From Acidobacteriota bacterium (lineage in GTDB: Bacteria; Acidobacteriota; Terriglobia; UBA7540), in contig JAJYJL010000187.1 of assembly GCA_021789565.1 (NCBI GenBank), positions 1-6,317 on the forward strand: a stretch of 6,317 nucleotides of DNA, read 5' to 3'. The stretch's first letter is position 1. Each line of letters starts with the position of its first letter. This document shows positions 1 to 6,317 of this stretch, piece by piece. The notes below the pieces were generated by a model. The model did not search any database and had not been told where the DNA came from. It saw only the letters and a program-made list of their open reading frames with translations. The translations under genes and the position numbers were made by a program.

Positions 1-1
1 A

Positions 2-1468
2 ATGCAGGTGAGAGCAACAGAAGAGGGCGTGAGCACCTGCGAAATCGCAGTACGGAATTTTCCCCGAACGGGCGGTGCTTCCAAAATCTCCGGCACGGCC
101 AAGGGTACGATTCAGGCGGGTACAAGTATGCTTTGCACTCTCACCTTGCTCTGGCTGAAAAGGCCATCCGTTCAAACGGCGCTAAGTTACCTTGCGGCGT
201 TGCTTCTAGTCGTCGGCACGGCGTTGATGCTCCCATTCGGGGATTTGGCAATTGCTGAGAATGTGCCGCGATTTTTGATCGGCGCGGTAGTGATGGGCGC
301 AGGCTATGGTGTAAGCTGGCTGCTCAGGCGTCCCGCACTGGGTCTTCTCTGGAGTGTAGCCGTGGGTACACGGCTCATATTGCTTTTCATGCACCCCGGA
401 AACGACGTCTGGCGCTACATCTGGGAAGGGCACGTTACGCTGGCGGGCTTTAATCCGTATCAACTCGCGCCGAATGCGAGAACGCTGGAACATTTACGGG
501 ATGCGGTCGTGTGGCCTCGCGTTGATCGCCCAACGTCGACGACCGTGTATCCTCCGGCCGCCCAATTGTGCTTCGCGCTGATGGCCGCACTTGGTTCGGG
601 CGCTTTCGGATTCAAACTGCTTTTTGCTGTGGCAGACCTGGGCGTGATGGCCCTCCTGATACGCCGTTTCGGGTGCAGGGCCGCTCTCGCCTATGGGTGG
701 AATCCTTTGGTCATTTACTCCTTCGCGGGCGGCGGTCATTACGACAGCCTGTTTATTCTGCCGCTGCTTGGAGCGGTGCTGCTTGTTTCATCGGAACCAA
801 GCGCTTCAAGATTCTTTGCGAGCGCCTTGCTGCTGGGCTGCAGTATTGCCATGAAATGGGCTTCCGGGCCGCTCGTGTTCTGGTGGTTCTGGCGAGCATG
901 GCGCGATCATGGGCTGCGGCGCGCTTTCTGGACAGGAACATTGGCGGCTCTGCCGATGGTTGCGCTGCTGGCAATCATTTTTCCTGGCACACGATGGCAA
1001 CAGCTCGGCCCGCCTGACTGGATAACCTACTCATGGAGCATGCCGCTGGTGCCTGGCTTGGTGAGTTGGGTGACAGGAATCAAACCCCATGGCCAGATCT
1101 ATCTGCTGCCTCTCCTGTGCGTCGCTGCGGTGATTGCGTGGCGAGTGACTGGTGCATGGCGTGCCGCTGCCGCTCTCTTCTTTTCGCTGCTGGTTCTGAC
1201 GCCGGCTGTCCAAGGCTGGTATTTCACCTGGTTCATCGCGGTGGCAATGTGCGTTCCAGTTTTCGATTGGAGTGCGCGCTTGGTTGGACTTTCGGGCTTC
1301 GTTTACTTTTGGGTGTATTATGTGGATGCAACTCAAGGCGTCTGGAAACTCAGTCCACAACTTACCATTCTCCTCTGGTTGCCTTTTGTCCTGCCCGTGC
1401 TACTGGTTGTCATCCTAGCCTTCCCACAAATGAATCGCATCCGCACAAGCCCGCTCAGAGACCGCTAA
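2..1468 (+). CDS. Polytopic membrane glycosyltransferase, GT-C fold (DUF2029/GT87-like), possibly 5'-partial
   Basis: This is probably an integral-membrane glycosyltransferase that uses a polyprenyl-phosphate sugar as donor and acts on the periplasmic face; donor and acceptor cannot be told from sequence. The protein is 488 residues with about ten or more hydrophobic segments from residue 58 to 475. The family-like signature is at 131-153: an acidic residue in an early loop (D135), then RYIWEG and GFNPY. A TVYPP motif follows at 181-185, WNPL at 233-236, GGHYD at 244-248, a lysine in a membrane helix (K285) and a C-terminal PAVQGWYFTW at 401-410. GT87/DUF2029 and related mannosyltransferases share this pattern. 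The usual RY-W-D-G reads RYIWEG here. Residues 1-42 are polar and unlike the family. The frame is open to the left edge, so the gene could begin outside the window. Alternatively it starts at the ATG at 128, which has AGGCGGG at 114-120 seven bases upstream and leads directly into the hydrophobic region. No partner gene is adjacent. The GT-C class is fairly sure; the exact family is less so. Confidence 0.8.
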   Translation: MQVRATEEGVSTCEIAVRNFPRTGGASKISGTAKGTIQAGTSMLCTLTLLWLKRPSVQTALSYLAALLLVVGTALMLPFGDLAIAENVPRFLIGAVVMGAGYGVSWLLRRPALGLLWSVAVGTRLILLFMHPGNDVWRYIWEGHVTLAGFNPYQLAPNARTLEHLRDAVVWPRVDRPTSTTVYPPAAQLCFALMAALGSGAFGFKLLFAVADLGVMALLIRRFGCRAALAYGWNPLVIYSFAGGGHYDSLFILPLLGAVLLVSSEPSASRFFASALLLGCSIAMKWASGPLVFWWFWRAWRDHGLRRAFWTGTLAALPMVALLAIIFPGTRWQQLGPPDWITYSWSMPLVPGLVSWVTGIKPHGQIYLLPLLCVAAVIAWRVTGAWRAAAALFFSLLVLTPAVQGWYFTWFIAVAMCVPVFDWSARLVGLSGFVYFWVYYVDATQGVWKLSPQLTILLWLPFVLPVLLVVILAFPQMNRIRTSPLRDR

Positions 1469-2025
1469 TTTAGTGTAATTCACGAGTTCGCAATATCCCT
1501 CACTGTTTTTGTTTGAGGAAACGTACGTTCACCCCGCCTCCTTATCTGAATACGGACGAACTCTTTCGAACTTGGATAAAATCAATTCCTTGGGTCAAAG
1601 CATTTAACCCTCCATTGGGCCTGATGGGTGACTCAAGAACAGCGACGCGGAGTTTCTGGAATACCAAACGGCGGCCACCTTTCAACGCCGCTCTGCGACT
1701 GGTGGAAAATGCAGCTGCAGACCCGCCGTTGAGTGGTAGCTGCCGTCCTATTTTGCCGCTCTGGATAGCCACGATTTTCTACGCCGCTGAAGCCTCGTGT
1801 GACCAATTGGAACTTGCCCATCACGCAGATTCGCCTGCCAACCAAGCCTTTATTTCCCTGATACTCCTTACCCTGTGGTCCTCCGGCAAGGACGAATGAA
1901 TGTTCCAGGCCCGGCAGGCCCAATTTCAAGGTTCTGTTCTTGGCAGCAAGTTTCCATCCACAACCACAAATCAATACACAACTTGAACACCTTCAAGATC
2001 GGAGCCAATCAGTCCGCAGTCCATT
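1469..2025. other. Gene-poor spacer between the glycosyltransferase and the receiver gene
   Basis: This stretch of about 560 bases holds no gene I can support. Open frames exist on both strands: 1513-1899 (+) from a TTG, and 1542-1772 and 1633-1974 (-). They overlap each other, lack a Shine-Dalgarno sequence that would decide a start, and encode low-plausibility proteins rich in Pro, Arg and Ser with no motif I recognise. A weak inverted repeat, CCTCA/TGAGG (1498-1502 with 1514-1518, loop of 11), lies 30 bases after the glycosyltransferase stop and encloses a short T-run. It is too weak to call a terminator. The only other structure is the small hairpin at 1982-1997, listed separately. The stretch could be a decayed gene or a long untranslated region. 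Confidence 0.5.
1982..1997 (-). terminator. Candidate rho-independent terminator of the receiver gene
   Basis: The plus strand reads CTTGAA, CACC, TTCAAG, which is a perfect 6-bp stem with a 4-base loop. Read on the minus strand it lies 28 bases beyond the receiver stop codon and is followed by a T-rich tail (TTGTGTATTGATTTG). Position and tail fit an intrinsic terminator for that gene. The stem is short and has only two G-C pairs, and the tail is interrupted by G residues, so it would be a weak terminator at best. Confidence 0.35.
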
Positions 2026-2433
2026 CTATGCCGGATGCCCGCACGCCTTTCTGCGACTGAGACAATTTTGTGTCGCGTGTCGAACAGCATAAACGAGAGC
2101 TGAAGTGTCGAAAGGCGGGGTGATAAAATCGAATGCGCCGCGATTGAGAACCTCAAGATACCAGTGCAGTTCCGGCAGGCGCGACATCACAATCACGTTG
2201 ACCGGCGCCAAGGCTTTGTTCGCCATCTCAAGCACGTCAGACCACGTACCATCGGGCAGAGCCATATCCGTGAACACCAAGTGAGGGGGGACCGCCTTCT
2301 TGAAGAAGTGTTCAGCATCGCTACACGTCTTTACGTAGCTGGCTTTTACAGATTGACTCTCGAGGATTTCGTTTAAGGCATTGAAGTTCTGGCTCTGGTC
2401 ATACACCAGGAGCGCTGAAATTTCTTCCTTCAT
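2026..2433 (-). CDS. Stand-alone response-regulator receiver (REC) protein with atypical active site
   Basis: This is a 135-residue cytoplasmic signalling protein made of one CheY-like receiver domain (about residues 6-122) and a short basic tail (SRRK), with no DNA-binding or enzymatic output domain. The phosphoacceptor is D56 in VFTDMALPDG, and the Ser/Thr switch residue is S84 in VIVMS. The acidic pocket near the N-terminus is reduced to one aspartate: LLVYDQSQ, with Y11 and D12 where most receivers have two acidic residues. The conserved active-site lysine of the KPF motif is replaced by proline (GAFDFITPPFD, P106-P107). Phosphorylation may therefore be altered or absent, or the protein may work by binding alone. 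The start at 2433 is well supported: GGAGAGGAG (plus-strand 2440-2448) lies six bases upstream on the minus strand. No histidine kinase is adjacent, so it is an orphan in this window. The gene is transcribed opposite to both neighbours. Domain assignment is firm; partner and role are unknown. Confidence 0.88.
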   Translation of the reverse strand: MKEEISALLVYDQSQNFNALNEILESQSVKASYVKTCSDAEHFFKKAVPPHLVFTDMALPDGTWSDVLEMANKALAPVNVIVMSRLPELHWYLEVLNRGAFDFITPPFDTSALVYAVRHATQNCLSRRKACGHPA

Positions 2434-2439
2434 GGACGA

Positions 2440-2448
2440 CTCCTCTCC
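2440..2448 (-). promoter_or_regulatory. Strong Shine-Dalgarno of the receiver gene
   Basis: On the minus strand this reads GGAGAGGAG, six bases before the ATG at 2433. It is the best ribosome-binding site in the window and fixes the start of the receiver protein. I could not find a convincing -35/-10 pair for this gene further upstream. Confidence 0.75.
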
Positions 2449-2599
2449 AACCTACCATGTCAGGCCTTCTCAGCAACCTATGGGACTCGCTCTTTTGTGC
2501 GACCACAAGGTCGTAACCCTGGTCAATGGGCGCAAAGGCACTCTCCCCTCGTACGCGGTCGCCGCATGCTCATGACCCCTCAGCGCCCTCTTTTGGTCT

Positions 2600-2618
2600 T
2601 AATAAGAGGCCCTTATTA
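2600..2618. repeat. AT-rich inverted repeat (possible operator or hairpin)
   Basis: TAATAAG at 2600-2606 and CTTATTA at 2612-2618 form a perfect 7-bp inverted repeat around the 5-base centre AGGCC. It lies about 167 bases upstream of the receiver start in an otherwise GC-richer spacer. Neither strand has a T-run after it, so it does not look like a terminator. A dimeric-regulator site is possible, but no cognate regulator is visible. Confidence 0.4.
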
Positions 2619-3341
2619 GGGGGCGGACAGCCAGGGCCCGCCGCCCCAAGCCGGACTGGGAAGAACCAACTAGAAAACGAGCGTGTCCGTCTCCGGGCTG
2701 CACGGGAATACGAGGCGCAAGGGCTTGCCGCGGGAACATAACCTTGAACTGGGCTCTGGCCCTGCGCAGGCGTAGTGATCACGAATCGTTTCGACGCTCC
2801 CTGGTTCGAATTTCCATGAATAGCGCTGCCATTGGCCGGCAGTCCCGAGGCACCTCCCCTCGAAAGGCCACATCGCAGTGCGACTGAAACCCGGTTGCGA
2901 TAGCGGTATGGACAACAATTCTTTCCCACTCTGGCGGCGATCTGGTCGATTTAGTCCAGGCAAGAGGTGCAACCTCCGGGAAAAGGTTTTTACATCCCCC
3001 ATCGAGTAAGTGAGGGTTTACGCAAATTCATTACAGGGATTCTCGTGCCGAAGGCTTCACCATAGGCGACCTTCAAAACAACTCCGGGCCAACTCCATGT
3101 CAGGAATGTCTCCGGTGAACCTGTAGACGGGTCGGGATCGAAGACCTTCTAAAAATAGCGAGTTTGAGACACCGCCCCGTGAGCGTTCGTAAGAAAGCAA
3201 AGCCTGCCGTCACTTATTACTTGAGGCTCATGGAACAGCCCGGTCGCGCCGCATGATCTAATGGCAGAATGCCGGCTGGCTGTGTCGAAGTGCTCGTTCG
3301 AGGAATAATGACGTTCCTCACAAGAGAAGGAGAAGTAACGC

Positions 3342-3347
3342 AGGAAG
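3342..3347 (+). promoter_or_regulatory. Ribosome-binding site supporting a GTG start for the TonB receptor
   Basis: AGGAAG lies five bases before the GTG at 3353. Of the in-frame start candidates it has the best motif and spacing. The ATG at 3269 has no Shine-Dalgarno, the ATG at 3308 has AGGA only three bases away, and the ATG at 3386 has none. The choice also gives a signal peptide with a short positively charged beginning. Confidence 0.45.
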
Positions 3348-3352
3348 TTCCG

Positions 3353-5914
3353 GTGCTGCATGGTTACTCGAGACGCAGCGCGTGGATGAAATATATCATT
3401 CCGGTCCATGCTCTGTGGGTCTGCCTGGGGCTGACAACCTTGAGCATACTTGCTGCACCGGGGACAGGAGCATTAAAAGGCCAGGTGCTTAATGAGCAAA
3501 AAATACCGATTGCCGGAGCTGTATGCAATCTCAATGGCCCATCGCTGCCCCAGCAGGGGCTCGAAATTGGAACCGGCAAGAATGGGAAATTCGATTTTCC
3601 GGGCTTGCTCTGGGGCAACTACAAAGTAACGTGCGACGCAATCGGATACCGACCGTTATCGAAGACGGGCCTGAAGGTGAGTTCGGAGCATCCTCTGGTA
3701 GAAATGCAAATAGTGTTACCCCCCGAAACAGTTCTTCGCCAGCACGTGGAGGTCCACGCGAGCGCATGGGTCATCCCAGAACAGCAAACGGGTGCTCCAC
3801 CGACCACATTTGTTCCCCAACAGTTGATGACGCTTCCCTTGGCCGAATTGAAATTCAAGGCCGCAATACCCCTGGTTCCGGGTGTGGCTCGCACGCCGGA
3901 TGGGAAGTTGAACATCAAAGGCGAGCCGGAGACTCAAGGACTCTTGCTGGTAGACTCGGCTGACATGGTCGATCCGGTAACCGGCAGTTTCTCGGTTGAA
4001 GTGCCGATAGATGCCATTGAAAGCCTCCAGGTCTACAAGAGCCCTTATCTCGCCCAATACGGGAGATTTTCCGGCGGTCTTACGGCAATTCACACCAAGC
4101 CTCCGTCGGACCAACGGCATTGGGAGCTGAATGATATCATCCCTGATTTCTTCTTCGAAGGAGGCCACATTCGTGGCATTCAAGACGACTCTCCCCGGCT
4201 CTACTTCACAGGACCCCTCCTCAAGAACAAACTCAACGTCTCTGAGTCTTTCCTCTACGACCTGGACAAGCAGTTCGTCGAAGGCCAGCCCTGGCCGAAG
4301 AATCTGAGAAAGCGGGAAGGTTTCAGCTCCTTCACGGACTTTCAATATATTTTCTCTCCCCGTCACCTGCTTTCGGTCAACGCACGCATTTTCCCCAAGA
4401 AGGAGGAATTTGCCAATATTGATGCCCTCGTTCCCGATCCAGCCTCAGAAAATTACGCTCAGGATGGCTACGCCGTTGGCGCCACGGATCGCCACTTGTT
4501 CGCCTCCGGCGGCGTTTTGACTTCCACTTTCGAGTTCACCAAGTTCAATACCAGTGCGTATGGACAAGGGCCGGCGGACATGATGTTGACGCCAAACGGG
4601 TACAGTGGAAATTATTTCAACGCTTACCGAAGATGGTCTAACCAGGAAGAGTCACGGGAAACATATCAGTTCCCGCGGCGGGAATGGCATGGACAACACC
4701 AATTTGAAATGGGTATCGATTACTTTCATCGCGCATACACAAGCACCAGCGATTCTCACCCTGTGCTGGTGACGGACGCGAACGGCGCGGTTCTCGAACG
4801 AATCGATTTTTCCGGCCCTGCATTTTTGGGAGACAAGGATGCGGAAATCGCAGGGTTCGGGCAGGACCACTGGCTGGTAAATGAGCATCTCAGCGTGGAT
4901 GCCGGTCTGCGTTACACGAACGAAACCATTGGGTCCCATACCGCACTTGCCCCACGCTTTGGCTTTGCTTACTCGCCGGGAGCGAGTGGCCGGACCATCC
5001 TCCGTGGCGGGGCGGGCATCTTCTACGATCGTGAACCTTTCCTGGCCGCCGACTTTCCACAAAATCCCACGCGCACCATCAGCTTCTTCTCCCCGCAAGG
5101 AACTTTGCTTGGCCAGCCTCTGCGTTTTGCCAATATGTACGGCGTTCCCGGACAAACCGGAAAACCTCTCCTTCCCAGCTTGCACCGCCCTGACAGCACC
5201 CCGTATGACGAAACCTGGAGTCTCGAGCTCGACCAGGAATTACACCCTCGCTGGCTGCTGCGTTTAAGCTACCTCTCGAGCTATGGGAGGGACCAATTCG
5301 TCGTTAATCCGCAATACCCTCCGGGCAGCACTCCTGCATTTCTTCTCTCAAATACGGCGGGGTCACACTATCAGGAGTTTGTGTCCACCATGCGGGTCCG
5401 TACGGGGAAAACGACGGACATGAATTTTTCCTATGTTCACAGCCAGGCGCGGGGCAACTTTAACACCTTGGGAGAACTATATGTCCCGTTCGAGCAGCCT
5501 GTCGTCCGGCCCAACTCCTATGCCAATCTGCCTTCGGATATGCCCAGCCGCTTTATTACCTGGTCCCAATTCCATCTGCCAGGTGCCATGATCCTGAGTC
5601 CGGTTTTTGACATTCATTCAGGCCTTCCGTTCTCCACGATCGATGCACGGCAAAATTATGTGGGCATTCTCAACAGCTTACGGTTCCCACGTTTCTATTC
5701 TTTGGACGTGAAGTGGACAAAAACATTTCGCATGTGGCCACTACCATGGACCTTTTTTAAGCAGCATGTCTTCCGTGTCGGCATCGCGGTATTCGACATC
5801 ACTGACTGCCTCAATCCTCTGGATGTTTATAACAACCACGCGTCGCCGTATTTTGGTCAGTTTGTAGGCTTTCAACATCGTACGTTCGCCACATATTTTG
5901 ACTTGGTGAAGTAA
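3353..5914 (+). CDS. Oar-like TonB-dependent outer-membrane receptor with carboxypeptidase-regulatory-like N-domain
   Basis: This is an outer-membrane beta-barrel that probably imports a large or scarce substrate using TonB energy; the substrate is unknown. Counting from the GTG at 3353 it has 853 residues. A basic start (YSRRSAWMKY) and hydrophobic core at about 15-35 form a signal peptide, likely cut near residue 40. A carboxypeptidase-regulatory-like beta-sandwich follows at about 41-122 (LKGQVLNEQKIPIAGA, then NGKFDFPGL and NYKV). The plug spans about 152-251, with the typical IESLQVYKSPYLAQYGRFSG at 222-241. The barrel runs from about 252 to the end, with APRFGFAY and ILRGGAGIFYDR at 533-559 and DETWSLELDQEL near 619. 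Acidobacterial receptors of this type are usually longer, around 1000 residues or more, so this one is compact. Two cysteines in the N-domain (58 and 94) could pair. The protein ends FATYFDLVK, with lysine rather than the usual aromatic last residue. The frame could instead start at ATG 3269, 3308 or 3386. The gene is isolated, with no adjacent exbB, exbD, tonB or sigma/anti-sigma pair. Confidence 0.92.
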   Translation: MLHGYSRRSAWMKYIIPVHALWVCLGLTTLSILAAPGTGALKGQVLNEQKIPIAGAVCNLNGPSLPQQGLEIGTGKNGKFDFPGLLWGNYKVTCDAIGYRPLSKTGLKVSSEHPLVEMQIVLPPETVLRQHVEVHASAWVIPEQQTGAPPTTFVPQQLMTLPLAELKFKAAIPLVPGVARTPDGKLNIKGEPETQGLLLVDSADMVDPVTGSFSVEVPIDAIESLQVYKSPYLAQYGRFSGGLTAIHTKPPSDQRHWELNDIIPDFFFEGGHIRGIQDDSPRLYFTGPLLKNKLNVSESFLYDLDKQFVEGQPWPKNLRKREGFSSFTDFQYIFSPRHLLSVNARIFPKKEEFANIDALVPDPASENYAQDGYAVGATDRHLFASGGVLTSTFEFTKFNTSAYGQGPADMMLTPNGYSGNYFNAYRRWSNQEESRETYQFPRREWHGQHQFEMGIDYFHRAYTSTSDSHPVLVTDANGAVLERIDFSGPAFLGDKDAEIAGFGQDHWLVNEHLSVDAGLRYTNETIGSHTALAPRFGFAYSPGASGRTILRGGAGIFYDREPFLAADFPQNPTRTISFFSPQGTLLGQPLRFANMYGVPGQTGKPLLPSLHRPDSTPYDETWSLELDQELHPRWLLRLSYLSSYGRDQFVVNPQYPPGSTPAFLLSNTAGSHYQEFVSTMRVRTGKTTDMNFSYVHSQARGNFNTLGELYVPFEQPVVRPNSYANLPSDMPSRFITWSQFHLPGAMILSPVFDIHSGLPFSTIDARQNYVGILNSLRFPRFYSLDVKWTKTFRMWPLPWTFFKQHVFRVGIAVFDITDCLNPLDVYNNHASPYFGQFVGFQHRTFATYFDLVK

Positions 5915-6317
5915 GGCAAGCGTGACACCCAGCAGTCCATTGTCCCTTCAACCGTGCTATTCGGCCTTGGAATCCTGAGCGGCCGACACTCCCCCACTGT
6001 GAACCAGAGCAAGTCGGTCAGCGCCGAGATGATCGAATGTGATTTGGGCGTTACATGAAGTTCCAGCTTTGCCGGCATGTTGGCTAAACCTCCTCTTCTG
6101 GTGTTTGAATTGTTAACCCTCCGGGATCTTTCCGCGATTCATACCTGACGAATGGATGTCCCCCGAACCATGAGCGTCCATTTTCCCGGTGGGTCATGTT
6201 GGAGCATCTTCTCAACCGAACTGTCGGGCCGTGTTCCTCCGTTCTCCTCCGTCGCAGCTCCCGAGCCACCGGAAAACGCCGATGCTCCGCACGTATTGCA
6301 GGTCTAAGCGAAATCCG
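5915..6317. other. Downstream region without a supportable gene
   Basis: No convincing coding region is visible in the last 403 bases. Short frames at 5872-6078 (-), 6084-6269 (-) and one of about 50 codons from the ATG at 6152 (+) have no recognisable motif. Two inverted repeats stand out. TCGGCC/GGCCGA (5961-5966 with 5981-5986, loop of 14) lies about 47 bases after the receptor stop but has no T-tract. AATGGATG/CGTCCATT (6151-6158 with 6175-6182, loop of 16, one G-T pair) is followed on the plus strand by two more T residues. Either could be a transcript-end hairpin, but both have large loops and are weak. A gene beginning beyond the right edge cannot be excluded. Confidence 0.45.

Larger units (their letters stand above)
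2434..3352. other. Long gene-poor spacer between the receiver and TonB receptor genes
   Basis: Roughly 900 bases lie between the divergent receiver and receptor genes with no gene I can support. Open frames on either strand (for example 2526-2741 +, 2570-2929 - and 2670-3002 -) overlap one another, are rich in Arg, Gly, Pro and Ser, and show no domain motif. Several short inverted repeats occur: TGCGACC/GGTCGTA with loop ACAA at 2498-2515 (one G-T pair on the plus strand), the palindrome at 2600-2618 listed separately, CCTGCGCAGG at 2761-2770 and GTGATCAC at about 2775-2782. The last two are short enough to arise by chance. Promoters for both flanking genes must lie here, but I could not place a convincing sigma-70 pair. 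A stop codon at 3254-3256 closes the receptor frame upstream. Confidence 0.5.

Noticed and set aside
1513..1899. A 128-codon plus-strand open frame starting at TTG.
   Set aside because: It has no Shine-Dalgarno at proper spacing, is Pro/Arg-rich, shows no recognisable motif, and overlaps equally open minus-strand frames.
2801..2816. A tRNA T-loop-like string (GGTTCGAATTTCC) in the spacer.
   Set aside because: The flanking bases do not form a 5-bp T stem, and no anticodon arm or matching acceptor stem can be built around it.
2670..3002. A 110-codon minus-strand frame in the long spacer, considered as a possible PilZ-like small protein.
   Set aside because: The RxxxR and D/NxSxxG motifs of PilZ are absent, and no other domain pattern is visible.
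2456..3105. The 10-mer CCATGTCAGG occurring twice in the spacer (near 2457 and 3096), considered as a direct repeat.
   Set aside because: Several 10-base repeats are expected by chance in a window of this length, and the flanks do not match.
3716..4366. A 216-codon minus-strand frame inside the TonB receptor gene.
   Set aside because: It lies entirely antisense to a well-supported receptor frame and has no motif of its own; it is a by-product of codon use in the receptor.
6084..6269. A 61-codon minus-strand frame near the right edge.
   Set aside because: It is Arg-rich with no motif or ribosome-binding site that I can support.
1..6317. Possible CRISPR array, transposon ends or defence cassette.
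   Set aside because: There are no regularly spaced direct repeats, no transposase or integrase motifs, no paired terminal inverted repeats with target duplication, and no nuclease, toxin or reverse-transcriptase motifs in the supported proteins.

Overview
The window most resembles a Gram-negative, moderately GC-rich bacterium of the Acidobacteriota (Terriglobia-like). This is inferred from the architecture of the large outer-membrane protein at the right: an Oar-like TonB-dependent receptor with an N-terminal carboxypeptidase-regulatory-like domain, and the barrel signatures APRFGFAY and ILRGGAGIFYDR. It is supported more weakly by a stand-alone receiver protein with a PPF motif where KPF is usual. 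The taxon is an inference from protein style, not from a marker gene.

Layout. At the left, positions 2-1468 (+) encode a polytopic membrane protein of the GT-C type (DUF2029/GT87-like glycosyltransferase). Its reading frame is open to the window edge. About 560 bases follow without a convincing gene (1469-2025). Next is a short stand-alone response-regulator receiver protein on the minus strand (2026-2433), with a very good Shine-Dalgarno sequence and a possible small terminator just beyond its stop. A long stretch of about 900 bases (2434-3352) has no convincing gene and contains a clean AT-rich palindrome at 2600-2618. The right half (about 3353-5914, +) is the TonB-dependent receptor. The last 403 bases (5915-6317) show no supportable gene.

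The three genes are separated by long spacers, and the middle one faces the opposite way, so nothing indicates an operon or one shared pathway. A membrane sugar transferase, an orphan signalling receiver and a nutrient receptor are best read as independent units. I found no CRISPR array, transposase, tRNA, rRNA, phage gene or defence cassette. The points most worth a second look are the non-canonical receiver active site, the gene-poor spacers with their inverted repeats, the uncertain receptor start, and its non-aromatic C-terminal end.
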